Of a DNA stretch of 39,368 bases, positions 24,711-33,066 are shown piece by piece. The stretch is from Fulvivirga kasyanovii (GTDB taxonomy: Bacteria > Bacteroidota > Bacteroidia > Cytophagales > Cyclobacteriaceae), in assembly GCF_009711405.1 (NCBI RefSeq), contig NZ_SMLW01000659.1:1-39368 (forward strand), given 5' to 3'. Both the position numbers and the translations under genes were made by a program. Every line of letters begins with the position of its first letter. Within the stretch, counting starts at the first letter, position 1. Below the pieces are notes generated by a model, which was given only the letters and a program-made list of their open reading frames with translations, was not told the origin of the DNA and did not search any database.

Positions 24711-25864
24711 TTTTCATTGTTGTCTTCAGACTCTACCAACTGCCCCACCAGAGATGCAGGCCGCTGGCTCTGGCCTCTCGTTTCCTCTACTACATAAAGC
24801 ATTTCTTCTCTTGATATTAGTCCATTGTCATAGGCATGCCGTGCCGCCTCTTCGGTGTCGGTAACCAGGAGCATTTCCACATTATGCTCCAGAAGTTCAC
24901 GCGCAATGGCATTTACTTTTTCATCCTTTTTGGATTTGGATACGTCCCTGATATATATGGCTTTTACCCTCTCCGGAAACTGGCGTGTAATCTCTGCATA
25001 AAGTAAACTATCCCTTTGCCCGCTATCGCCAATCAATATAAAAGGCAAATCATCAAAGGTCGACATCAGGTGCTTTATTTTTTCCAGTTTGTGATAATGG
25101 TTGCCTCCACCTGATGTTATTAATTTCCACAAGCTGGTTTTCAGATCCTGTAGCAGGAAAGGTCCTTTGGGGATATTTCTCACTTCGCAAAAGTCTTCGA
25201 GAAAATCATATAAGTTCCACTCGCTGCTACTAACATAAAACACCGGATTTTGTATAGATCTGTCTGCTCCCTGGTGAAGGGCATTGTAAAAAGCCGCCAC
25301 ACCGGTAAATGGCAGTCTGGTCTTTGAGTTTTTGGTGAGGATAAGCCTGAGTTTACTCAAAACTTTGGTAGCATGAGATATGAGGATGGTGTCGTCCACG
25401 TCAGAGATCACTCCGTATCTGGCTTCCCCATTCCGGTGGATATAAACTTCTCCCTCAACCTCGAGCTCTTCCTGCTCTTCAACGATTTTATCCAAAACTT
25501 TATACCTTACCTTATGCCAGCCGGATACGGCCAACGGCTCATTAAAAATGAAGTCTTTTTCAAAATAGCCATTGCTGTCAGTTTCAACAACACACTCCTG
25601 GTCAAATAAAAGGATCTCGACCCTGACATCAGGAATCGGGCTACTCATGTAACGACTGATCATAGCCCTGAAGTTTTTACGGCTTTTATCCGTGTGGGCG
25701 GATTCATATAAAATCCGGTCATCAAGCACATGTCCTCGAATGTGGACGAGCTTGCTGGTGCCATACCCGCGATAGGGCAAAATAATAGGAGGAGCCAGCA
25801 GCCCGAGCCTCTTCTTGATACGAAGAGACAGCTTTTTGATCGGTTTACGAATAAACTTTTTAAT
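24701..25864 (-). CDS. App1-type phosphatase (DUF2183), non-ATG start
   Basis: A HAD-superfamily phosphatase related to yeast App1 phosphatidate phosphatase. An N-terminal beta domain (LPYRGYGTSKLVHIRGHVLD, then DVRVEILLFDQE) is followed by the catalytic domain with YGVISDVDDTIL (the DxDxT motif), SSSEWNLYDFLEDF and the C-terminal acidic site ILIGDSGQRD. The first usual start codon is a TTG at 25780, but the frame continues upstream in a conserved-looking way (KKRLGLLAPPIILPYRGYG) to a stop at 25873, with no ATG, GTG or TTG. The only obvious initiator there is ATT at 25864, used here with caution. With it the protein is 387 residues. It is divergent from a lipid kinase gene, which fits a role in lipid phosphate turnover. 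Confidence 0.8.
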   Translation of the reverse strand: MKKFIRKPIKKLSLRIKKRLGLLAPPIILPYRGYGTSKLVHIRGHVLDDRILYESAHTDKSRKNFRAMISRYMSSPIPDVRVEILLFDQECVVETDSNGYFEKDFIFNEPLAVSGWHKVRYKVLDKIVEEQEELEVEGEVYIHRNGEARYGVISDVDDTILISHATKVLSKLRLILTKNSKTRLPFTGVAAFYNALHQGADRSIQNPVFYVSSSEWNLYDFLEDFCEVRNIPKGPFLLQDLKTSLWKLITSGGGNHYHKLEKIKHLMSTFDDLPFILIGDSGQRDSLLYAEITRQFPERVKAIYIRDVSKSKKDEKVNAIARELLEHNVEMLLVTDTEEAARHAYDNGLISREEMLYVVEETRGQSQRPASLVGQLVESEDNNEKGG

Positions 25865-25922
25865 GGTGGTTTAGTTTTATTTTATAACTAATAAGGCCAT
25901 CTTAATGTTCCTATTATAATCT

Positions 25923-26810
25923 ATGAATAAAATACTATTTGTAGTCAATCCTATCTCCGGAGGCATTGACAAATCAGACCTCAAAACGGAGCTCAAATCT
26001 TGCTGTACGGAAAGCAATGTAGCATTTGATTTAATAGAAACAAAAGGAGAAGATGATCACCGGTTGATCTCGGAAGAGATAGAGAAAAGCAAACCGGATG
26101 CTGTGGTAGCTTGCGGTGGAGACGGCACCATTAATCTAGTGGCGCAGGTATTGCTGGGCAAGGGCATAAGTCTGGGAATAATTCCTCTGGGTTCTGCCAA
26201 TGGGCTGGCTACCGAACTGCTTATTCCAAGAAATGTAAGGAAAGCCGTCAAGATCATTGTCAAAAATTATGTTATTGACATGGACGTCCTCCGCATCAAC
26301 GGCAAATTTCTTTCCCTGCACCTCAGTGATGTTGGCTTTAACGCTAAATTGATCAAAAATTTCGATGAAGGTGGTTCACGGGGTAAACTGGCTTATGCGG
26401 CACATTTTTTTAAGGTGTTGTTTAAAAAGGCCCCCAGCAAATACACCTTCATAATGGGGGAAAACAGTTTCCGCCGAAGGGCCGAAATGGTAGTGTTTGC
26501 CAATGCATCAAAGTATGGCACCGGAGCAGTGGTAAATCCGGACGGATGCCTGTACGACAAGAAATTTGAGGTTTGCATATTCAAGCCGTATCCCTGGTAT
26601 GCCATATTCAGGCTGGCATTCGACTTTTTCACCGGGGGAATGAAACAATCTCCGTACGTTAAAATATTCTCTACCACCAACATAGTGGTAAGATCAAAAA
26701 AGAAAGTGCCTCTCCAGGTGGATGGAGAAGTAATGGGAGATTTCAAGCAAGTAAAGGTCACTCTTGAAGATGTTCAGTTGCCCATCATAGTGCCTCCGGG
26801 ATTTAAGTAA
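25923..26810 (+). CDS. Diacylglycerol/lipid kinase family protein (DagK/YegS-like)
   Basis: A 295-residue soluble lipid kinase. The nucleotide site is visible as VVACGGDGTINLVAQVLLG (GGDGT motif) near 60-75 and PLGSANGLATEL near 90, where family members have PxGTxNxxA. Later strands include the conserved VQVDGEVMG-type end (LQVDGEVMGDF). It transfers phosphate from ATP to diacylglycerol or a related lipid at the inner face of the membrane. It is of normal length with no missing motif. The App1 phosphatase gene is divergent, about 60-140 bp away depending on its start, so kinase and phosphatase may act on related lipids. Confidence 0.9.
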   Translation: MNKILFVVNPISGGIDKSDLKTELKSCCTESNVAFDLIETKGEDDHRLISEEIEKSKPDAVVACGGDGTINLVAQVLLGKGISLGIIPLGSANGLATELLIPRNVRKAVKIIVKNYVIDMDVLRINGKFLSLHLSDVGFNAKLIKNFDEGGSRGKLAYAAHFFKVLFKKAPSKYTFIMGENSFRRRAEMVVFANASKYGTGAVVNPDGCLYDKKFEVCIFKPYPWYAIFRLAFDFFTGGMKQSPYVKIFSTTNIVVRSKKKVPLQVDGEVMGDFKQVKVTLEDVQLPIIVPPGFK

Positions 26811-26924
26811 AAAGGGAAACAAACGTAAAACCTGTGGAGTAAATGGACTCGAAAGTAAAGCAAGCAATGTGAAACTTGACACTAAAAATCAGTAAACCGC
26901 GCTTATTGTTATTATTATACGAGT

Positions 26925-26958
26925 TTGCCCACTGCTTTTGCCGATTGCTGATTAACAA
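26925..26958 (+). repeat. 34-bp repeat, distal copy of the four-helix-gene repeat
   Basis: This element (TTGCCCACTGC, T, TTTGCCGATTGC, then TGATTAACAA) is identical at 32 of 34 positions to the reverse complement of 30213-30246. It contains two tandem copies of an 11-nt unit TTGCCNAYTGC. It lies in the 3' intergenic region beyond the acyl-CoA dehydrogenase gene, so the two copies are inverted and bracket 3.3 kb with that gene and the thiolase gene. Confidence 0.85.
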
Positions 26959-27015
26959 CTGTCTGTCAGCAAAGAGGTGAAAATTTAGGGGCTCCCCAGA
27001 AATTCCGCTTATCTA

Positions 27016-27045
27016 AAAAGGGAAGCTGCTGGCAGCCTCCCTTTT
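27016..27045. terminator. Bidirectional terminator ending the fad operon
   Basis: A 14-bp stem with one A-C mismatch (AAAAGGGAAGCTGC at 27016-27029 and GCAGCCTCCCTTTT at 27032-27045) around a 2-nt loop lies between the convergent lipid kinase and acyl-CoA dehydrogenase genes. The A and T runs serve both strands. Confidence 0.85.
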
Positions 27046-27075
27046 CGTGTTTAGGTTTGTGGTAATATATTCTGC

Positions 27076-28905
27076 TTAAAAAGGATATTGATTTTTAGCG
27101 ATAACATGGTCTGCTATCCTTCTCCTTGCCTCTTTAAGGTTAAATGGTTCCAGTTTGGTAAATCTCTTCAGTCCCATCAACATCATTCTCTGCTCATCAC
27201 CTTCAGCAAAAGCATAGATGGCTTGCTTACCTGCCGCTGCTGCTTTTTCAACTGCCTCATACAGATATACTCGCACCATGTCTGTTTCCAGCTTCATGGC
27301 TTCTTCGCCTTTCTGACCGATCAATTTCTCTACACGAAGTAAGCACGACTCTGCCACGTAACCTTCAATAAGCATATCAGCGAGGTTCATCAGTATCTCC
27401 TGCTCATCGCTCAGTTTTTGCATGAGCTTCTGAACAGCAGCACCGGCTACCATCAGACCCGCTTTTTTCAGGTTTCTAAGTACTTTCTTTTCCTTCGCAA
27501 AGATCTCGTCTCCATCAGAAGCACCAAAATCAGGAATAGACATCAGCTCTTTTTGTACCGCCATTGCAGGGGTCATCAGGTCGAGCTGGCCTTTCATGGC
27601 TCTCTTCAACAGCATATCGATAGAAAGCATTCTGTTGATCTCATTGGTTCCTTCAAAGATCCTGTTGATACGGGCATCTCTGTAGGCTCTGTCCATCGGG
27701 CTTTCTGCGGAGAATCCCATACCGCCATAGATCTGCACACCTTCATCAGCTACAAAATCCAGCACTTCCGAGCCATGCACTTTAAGGATAGCACACTCGA
27801 TGGCAAACTCTTCTACAGATTTAAGTCTGGCCTGAGCAGGCTCCATTCCCTGAGAAGTAAGCGATTCATAAGCATCATCGATGTTCTGGCCTGCTCTGTA
27901 GTGGGCAGATTCAGAAGCATAAACTTTAGTTGCCATTTCTGCTATCTTATGCTTGATAGCTCCAAAGTTAGAAATTGAAGTTCCAAACTGCTTTCTCTCA
28001 TTGGCGTAGTTCGTAGCATTGTCTATAATGGCTTTGCTACCACCAATAGCGGCTATACCCAGCTTGGCACGACCGATATTCAGGATGTTAACGGCAATCT
28101 TGAAACCGTTTTCTCTCTCTGAAAGCATGTTTTCCACAGGGACTTTGCAGTCGTTAAAGAAGATCTGGCGTGTAGAAGATCCCTTAATTCCCATTTTCTT
28201 CTCTTCTTCATTCATGGTAATGCCACCAAAACCTTTCTCTACTATAAATGCAGAAAGGTTTTTATCGTCATCAATTTTTGCAAACACGATAAAGACGTCG
28301 GCAAATCCACCATTGGTTATCCACATTTTCTGGCCATTGATGATGTAGTGCTTGCCATCATCAGTCAATTTGGCTTTGGTCTTTCCGGAGTTGGCATCAG
28401 ACCCTGAATCCGGCTCTGTAAGACAGTAAGAAGCTTTCCACTCACCTGTAGCGAGTTTTGGAAGGTATTTGGCTTTTTGCTCTTCGTTACCGTAGTAGAG
28501 GATTGGTAAAGTACCAATACCGGTATGTGCTGAAATAGCTACGGCAAACGAATGGCCTGCTCCCAAAACTTCTGCTACAAGCATTGAGGTATTGAAGTCC
28601 ATGCCGAAGCCACCGTACTGCTCAGGAATAGATGTACCTAGAAGTCCCAGTTCACCGGCTTTATCCAGCAGTGAAGGCATCAGCTCGGGCTGCTTCATAG
28701 AGTCCAGCTCATCCAGCTTAGGATAAACCTCCTGATGAAGAAAATCTTTACAAGTCTGAGCAATCATTTTTTGCTCTTCTGTCCATTCTTCAGGGGTAAA
28801 TATTTCTTTGGCTTCAGTTTCCCTGATTAAAAACTCACCCCCTTTTATTGCCGACGCAGTTCCGGCCGGCACTTCTTTTGATTGTTCTGTTGCTGTAGTG
28901 CTCAT
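27076..28905 (-). CDS. Acyl-CoA dehydrogenase (long form)
   Basis: A 609-residue FAD enzyme catalysing the first step of fatty-acid beta-oxidation. After an N-terminal extension come the all-alpha domain, the beta domain (YCLTEPDSGSDA, KMWITNGGFAD) and the C-terminal flavin domain with the signature GGMGFSAESPMDRAYRDARI. The catalytic Glu is expected in RIFEGTNEINRML, at about residue 425. A further 170 residues follow, as in VLCAD/ACAD9-like proteins that act on long-chain substrates and associate with membranes. All motifs are present. It is the last gene of the fad cluster, 79 bp after the thiolase and ahead of a strong terminator. Confidence 0.93.
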   Translation of the reverse strand: MSTTATEQSKEVPAGTASAIKGGEFLIRETEAKEIFTPEEWTEEQKMIAQTCKDFLHQEVYPKLDELDSMKQPELMPSLLDKAGELGLLGTSIPEQYGGFGMDFNTSMLVAEVLGAGHSFAVAISAHTGIGTLPILYYGNEEQKAKYLPKLATGEWKASYCLTEPDSGSDANSGKTKAKLTDDGKHYIINGQKMWITNGGFADVFIVFAKIDDDKNLSAFIVEKGFGGITMNEEEKKMGIKGSSTRQIFFNDCKVPVENMLSERENGFKIAVNILNIGRAKLGIAAIGGSKAIIDNATNYANERKQFGTSISNFGAIKHKIAEMATKVYASESAHYRAGQNIDDAYESLTSQGMEPAQARLKSVEEFAIECAILKVHGSEVLDFVADEGVQIYGGMGFSAESPMDRAYRDARINRIFEGTNEINRMLSIDMLLKRAMKGQLDLMTPAMAVQKELMSIPDFGASDGDEIFAKEKKVLRNLKKAGLMVAGAAVQKLMQKLSDEQEILMNLADMLIEGYVAESCLLRVEKLIGQKGEEAMKLETDMVRVYLYEAVEKAAAAGKQAIYAFAEGDEQRMMLMGLKRFTKLEPFNLKEARRRIADHVIAKNQYPF

Positions 28906-28934
28906 AATATTAAGATTATTAGATCCGGGATGAG

Positions 28935-28961
28935 AGATGTGAGATATTGAAAATCACATCT
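28935..28961. repeat. 8-bp inverted repeat between acyl-CoA dehydrogenase and thiolase genes
   Basis: AGATGTGA (28935-28942) and TCACATCT (28954-28961) form a perfect inverted repeat with an 11-nt spacer in the 79-bp gap between the two genes. It could be a weak mRNA hairpin or the remnant of an intergenic repeat. No regulator is suggested. Confidence 0.5.
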
Positions 28962-28984
28962 GCCGTCCCATTAGATTGTTAATG

Positions 28985-30160
28985 TTATTTCAAAAATTCA
29001 TAAATACCGGCTACGCCTTGTCCACCACCGACACATGCCGTTACCATACCATACTTGCTTCCATTTCTTCTGCGCATTTCGTTAAGCAGGGTGATAGAAA
29101 GTCTTGCTCCGGTGCTTCCAAGCGGGTGGCCCAGTGCGATAGCTCCTCCGTTAACATTGATTTTGGACATGTCCAGGTCAAGGTCACGGATAACTGAAAG
29201 TGATTGGGCCGCAAAAGCTTCGTTCAGTTCTATCAGATCGATATCGTTGATCTTCAACCCGGCTCTGTCGAGGGCTTTTGGAATAGCATAAGTTGGCCCT
29301 ACACCCATAATACGCGGCTCTACACCTGCTGCGGCATAGCTTACCAGTCTTGCTACAGGCTCCAGACCCAGCTCTTTCACTTTTCTCTCCGACATTACCA
29401 CCACAAAGGCTGCTCCGTCGTTGGTAGGTGAAGAGTTACCGGCTGTTACTGATCCTCCGGCGGCGAATACAGGCTTAAGCTTACCCAATACCTCTTTAGA
29501 GGTTTCCGGCCTCGGCCCTTCATCAGTGTCTACAGTAAATTCGCGGGTTTTCTTTTTGTTGTCTTCAACATAAGTTTCCTTCACAGTGATCGGCAGGATC
29601 TCATCTTTGAATTTACCCGCTTTTTGTGCCTCCACTGCTTTCATATGCGAATTGTAGGCAAATTCATCCTGATCGTCACGTGAGATTTTCCACTCCTGGG
29701 CTATTTGCTCAGCAGTAAGTCCCATGCTGGTGTAGTAGTCAGGGTGCTCTGAAGTGATGTTGTAATTCAGCGCGGTTTTATATCCCATAACCGGCACCAT
29801 GGACATGGATTCGGTACCTCCGGCTATCACCACATCGGCCATGCCTGCATTGATCTTTGCTGAAGCCAAATGAATAGCTTCAAGCCCTGAGCCACAGTAT
29901 CTGTTTATTACCATACCCGGAGTGTCGATACCCAGGGCCATCAGGGAGATCATTCTTCCCATTTGCATCCCCTGCTCCGCTTCCTGCACGGCATTCCCTA
30001 CGATCACATCATCAACCATATTGTTTTCCAATCCGTCGATCGATGACATGAGGTGCTTAATAATATCCACAGCCAGATCATCAGGTCGAGTAAAGCGGAA
30101 ACCGCCTTTCTTAGCTCGTCCTACGGCTGTTCTAAATCCTTTTACTATATATGCGTCCAT
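28985..30160 (-). CDS. fadA: Acetyl-CoA C-acyltransferase (beta-ketothiolase)
   Basis: A 391-residue thiolase for the last step of beta-oxidation, cleaving 3-ketoacyl-CoA with CoA. The nucleophile is Cys89 in NRYCGSGLEAIHLAS, the His is in GGAIALGHPLGSTGAR and the second Cys is in VTACVGGGQGVAG. NEAFAAQ is also present. Length and motifs are typical of degradative thiolases. It is separated from the upstream FadN-like gene by 503 bp that hold the four-helix-bundle gene and its repeats, and it is followed after 79 bp by the acyl-CoA dehydrogenase gene. The gene symbol is by function, and paralogous thiolases may exist elsewhere. Confidence 0.93.
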   Translation of the reverse strand: MDAYIVKGFRTAVGRAKKGGFRFTRPDDLAVDIIKHLMSSIDGLENNMVDDVIVGNAVQEAEQGMQMGRMISLMALGIDTPGMVINRYCGSGLEAIHLASAKINAGMADVVIAGGTESMSMVPVMGYKTALNYNITSEHPDYYTSMGLTAEQIAQEWKISRDDQDEFAYNSHMKAVEAQKAGKFKDEILPITVKETYVEDNKKKTREFTVDTDEGPRPETSKEVLGKLKPVFAAGGSVTAGNSSPTNDGAAFVVVMSERKVKELGLEPVARLVSYAAAGVEPRIMGVGPTYAIPKALDRAGLKINDIDLIELNEAFAAQSLSVIRDLDLDMSKINVNGGAIALGHPLGSTGARLSITLLNEMRRRNGSKYGMVTACVGGGQGVAGIYEFLK

Positions 30161-30212
30161 TGTAGTATTTTAATTATTTTGTACGTCTATTTCGTTTTGT
30201 TTCCTTTTGCTT

Positions 30213-30246
30213 TTGTTAATCAGCAATCGGCAAAGGCAGTTGGCAA
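30213..30246 (-). repeat. 34-bp repeat, left flank of the four-helix-bundle gene
   Basis: Its reverse complement reads TTGCCAACTGC, C, TTTGCCGATTGC, TGATTAACAA and matches 26925-26958 at 32 of 34 bases. Its inner 24 bp (30223-30246) also match 30637-30660 at 20 of 24 positions in inverted orientation. It ends 2 bp before the stop codon of the four-helix gene. Confidence 0.85.
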
Positions 30247-30248
30247 CC

Positions 30249-30623
30249 TTAGCCACTCGTATACTTTTCAGGATAATTGATCATATGATTTAAAAGTCGT
30301 CCGATTTCTGCGGCCTCCTTATCAAGATTATCTTTTATCTCCGCTGTTATGTAATTGCACTCTTTCGCAAAATCCAACCATACCTGGGTTTCGCTGTTTT
30401 CCATATCTGCGTCTGAAGTTTTACTAATAAAGTGAGCCGGATAAATCCTTTTCCGGTATGCTTCAGCTATCGAAGTGGATACCGATCTTGAAGATCTCCT
30501 GATTTGATCAGTTAGAGAATAAGTTTCTTCCTTTGGAAATGACTTTGATACTTCAAAAATTTTCATTGCCAGTTCAAAGGATTTTTTGTAAACCGTAAGC
30601 TCTTTAAAACCAAAATTCTTCAT
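30249..30623 (-). CDS. Four-helix-bundle protein (23S rRNA intervening-sequence/S23 family)
   Basis: A 124-residue all-helical protein of the family found in 23S rRNA intervening sequences and, in distant form, as diversity-generating-retroelement Avd proteins. Diagnostic segments are FKELTVYKKSFELAMKIFEV at the start, LTDQIRRSSRSVSTSIAEAY in helix 2 and ENSETQVWLDFAKECNYI in helix 3. No catalytic site is expected. Members form basic-surfaced pentamers and may bind nucleic acid, but their role is unsettled. It sits in the fad operon, same strand, bracketed by imperfect inverted repeats, which suggests insertion as a small element rather than a part of beta-oxidation. Confidence 0.88.
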   Translation of the reverse strand: MKNFGFKELTVYKKSFELAMKIFEVSKSFPKEETYSLTDQIRRSSRSVSTSIAEAYRKRIYPAHFISKTSDADMENSETQVWLDFAKECNYITAEIKDNLDKEAAEIGRLLNHMINYPEKYTSG

Positions 30624-30636
30624 TCATTTAACAATT

Positions 30637-30660
30637 TTGCCGACTGCATCTGCCTATTGC
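30637..30660 (+). repeat. 24-bp inverted repeat, right flank of the four-helix-bundle gene
   Basis: TTGCCGACTGC, ATC, TGCCTATTGC agrees with the reverse complement of 30223-30246 at 20 of 24 positions. It lies 13 bp upstream of the four-helix ATG and 3 bp from the stop codon of the FadN-like gene. The two repeats enclose 30247-30636, almost exactly the gene. Confidence 0.8.
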
Positions 30661-30663
30661 CTA

Positions 30664-33066
30664 CTAGTTTCTAAGCGGTTTCCCCGTGGTCAATATCGAC
30701 TGTATTCTTTCCAGGGTTTTCTTCTCTCCGGTCAGGGACAGGAAGGCTTCTCTTTCGAGGTCGAGCAGGTATTGCTCTGAAACTTCCTGTGGATATGACA
30801 GGTCTCCGCCGCTCATTACGTAAGCAATTTTGTTGGCAATCTTCACATCATGGTCTGAGATGTAGTTACCCATTCTCATACCATTCACTCCGGCCATAAA
30901 CAAAGCCATACCGGTTTTACCCTGTACTTTGATGTTGGTAGCCTGGATCGGTTGTGTATATCCTGCATTGGCCAGCTCCAGCACTGTGGCTTTGGCGTCT
31001 GCTATTTGTCTGTCTTTGTTGATCGTGATCTTATCTTTCGGACGGATGATGTTCATGCCCATAGCCTCATGTGCCGAGGTGGCAACTTTGGCCGTAGCAA
31101 TATTCATAAATGCATTTTGCAAAGCATTTAACTCCACATCACCTTCTTCTATGGCATCAGATACGCGCTTGGTCAGCTCCTTCGTTCCGCCACCACCGGG
31201 TATAAGACCAACACCAACCTCTACAAGACCGATATAGGTTTCGGCTGCTGCCTGTACCACATCGGCGTGCATGGTCATCTCACAACCTCCACCAAGGGTA
31301 AGGCCATGTGGTGCCACTACTACGGGAACAGATGAGTAGCGTACTCTCATCATGGTATTCTGGAAATGACGGATCATGAAATCTACTTCATCAAACTCCT
31401 GCTCTATGGCATACATAAATACCATTCCCAGGTTGGCTCCGGCAGAGAACTGCGATCCCTGGTTACCGATCACCAATCCGCGGTAATCTTTTTCGGCCAT
31501 ATCTATGGCGCGGTTGATCCCTTCTACGACTTCTCCACCAAGGGTGTTCATTTTGCTGTGGAACTCGACATTCAATACGCCATCTCCAAGATCAAAGATG
31601 GTGGCTCCGGCATTGCTCCAAAGCACTTTGTTTTCGCGGATGTTGTCGAGAATGATATATTCGTCAGCTCCGGGAACGGGCTTGTACGATTTGGATTCTA
31701 TGTCGTAATAGTTTCTGACACCGTCTTTTGCCGTGTAGAAGGATTCGATGCCTGAATCCAGCATGTCATAAACCCACTGGTTAGGTTTATAACCCATCTC
31801 TTCCATTTTCTCAACAGCCTTCTTCACGCCAACGGCATCCCATGTTTCAAACGGACCTACTTCCCAGCCAAAGCCTGCGCAAATGGCGTCATCAATTTTA
31901 TAAAGTTCGTCAGCTATTTCAGGGATTCTGTTGGAAACATATTTAAACAAAGCATAGAATGAGTCTCTGTAGAATTCTCCCGCTTTGTCTTTTCCTGAGA
32001 ATAAAGGCTTAAACCTTTCTTTAAGGTTTTCGATAGGCTTGGTAGCTTCAAGTGTGCCAAACTTAACCTTTTGCTGAGGCTTATATTCTAAAGTTTTAAG
32101 GTCGAGGGTAAGGATTTGAGTTTTGCCTTTTTCATCTTTGGTTTTCTTATAAAAACCCTGGCCGGTTTTATCTCCCAACCACTTGTTCTCTTCAAGCTTC
32201 GCTACTACTTCCGGTAATTTGAAAGTTTCACGTCCTTCGTCGTTAGGCAGTCCCTGGTAAAGGCCATTGGCCACTTTGATAAGGGTATCCAGGCCTACAA
32301 CATCCGAAGTCCTGAATGTGGCTGACTTGGGCCTTCCGATTACCGGGCCTGTGAGTTTATCCACTTCGTCAACATTCAGGTCGAGCTTCTGCATAGAGTC
32401 GATCACCTTAAGAATGGCATAAATACCAACTCGGTTGGCGATGAATGCAGGTGTGTCTTTACAAAGTACCGTTGTTTTACCCAGGTAAAGATCGCCGTAG
32501 TGCATCAGGAAATCTGTTATCTCAGGGTCTGTTTTCGGTGTAGGGATGATCTCGAGTAATTTCAGGTATCTCGGAGGGTTGAAGAAGTGCGTTCCACAGA
32601 AGTTCTTTTGGAAATCTTCACTTCTGCCATCCAGCATCAGGTGAATCGGAATACCTGAGGTGTTGGATGTGATAAGGGTACCTGGTTTGCGGTGTTTTTC
32701 TACCTGATCAAATACTTTCTTTTTGATGTCAAGATTTTCCACAACTACCTCAATAGTCCAGTCGCAATCTTTGATACCGGCCATATCATCGTCGAAGTTA
32801 CCTAACGTAATTCGACTGGCAAAGGCCTTGTCGTACAAGGGAGCCGGCTTCGATTTTATTGCAGACTCAAACGCCTGGTTAACAATTCGGTTCCTGACCG
32901 CTTTGTTTTCCAACGTAAGCCCTTTCTTCTTTTCATCCTCCGTTAGTTCACGGGGCACGATATCTAACAACAGCACTTTTACTCCAATGTTCGCGAAGTG
33001 ACATGCGATCCGGGAACCCATGATCCCCGAACCCAACACTGCTACTTTGTTAATTCTTCTGGTCAT
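30664..33066 (-). CDS. fadN: FadN-like 3-hydroxyacyl-CoA dehydrogenase / enoyl-CoA hydratase
   Basis: An 800-residue bifunctional beta-oxidation enzyme. The NAD-binding domain comes first (VAVLGSGIMGSRIACHFA, residues 1-195, with NTSGIP and THFFNPP), then two 3-hydroxyacyl-CoA dehydrogenase C-terminal domains (about 200-480). The crotonase domain lies at the C-terminal end (about 500-720), with SQFSAGANLG and HGLTLGGGCEM forming the oxyanion hole and VGVGLIPGGGGTKEL in the active site. This order is that of Bacillus FadN and the reverse of E. coli FadB. It hydrates enoyl-CoA and oxidises the product to 3-ketoacyl-CoA for the thiolase. Its start overlaps the MarR stop (ATGA). Confidence 0.93.
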   Translation of the reverse strand: MTRRINKVAVLGSGIMGSRIACHFANIGVKVLLLDIVPRELTEDEKKKGLTLENKAVRNRIVNQAFESAIKSKPAPLYDKAFASRITLGNFDDDMAGIKDCDWTIEVVVENLDIKKKVFDQVEKHRKPGTLITSNTSGIPIHLMLDGRSEDFQKNFCGTHFFNPPRYLKLLEIIPTPKTDPEITDFLMHYGDLYLGKTTVLCKDTPAFIANRVGIYAILKVIDSMQKLDLNVDEVDKLTGPVIGRPKSATFRTSDVVGLDTLIKVANGLYQGLPNDEGRETFKLPEVVAKLEENKWLGDKTGQGFYKKTKDEKGKTQILTLDLKTLEYKPQQKVKFGTLEATKPIENLKERFKPLFSGKDKAGEFYRDSFYALFKYVSNRIPEIADELYKIDDAICAGFGWEVGPFETWDAVGVKKAVEKMEEMGYKPNQWVYDMLDSGIESFYTAKDGVRNYYDIESKSYKPVPGADEYIILDNIRENKVLWSNAGATIFDLGDGVLNVEFHSKMNTLGGEVVEGINRAIDMAEKDYRGLVIGNQGSQFSAGANLGMVFMYAIEQEFDEVDFMIRHFQNTMMRVRYSSVPVVVAPHGLTLGGGCEMTMHADVVQAAAETYIGLVEVGVGLIPGGGGTKELTKRVSDAIEEGDVELNALQNAFMNIATAKVATSAHEAMGMNIIRPKDKITINKDRQIADAKATVLELANAGYTQPIQATNIKVQGKTGMALFMAGVNGMRMGNYISDHDVKIANKIAYVMSGGDLSYPQEVSEQYLLDLEREAFLSLTGEKKTLERIQSILTTGKPLRN

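Noticed and set aside
27418-27978. Long antisense open frame (186 codons) opposite the acyl-CoA dehydrogenase gene
   Set aside because: It lies wholly within a conserved gene on the other strand and its translation resembles no protein, so it is a codon-bias shadow.
30249-30623. Four-helix-bundle protein as an Avd accessory protein of a diversity-generating retroelement
   Set aside because: No reverse transcriptase, template repeat or variable repeat was found in the window, so only the broader S23/IVP family name is used.
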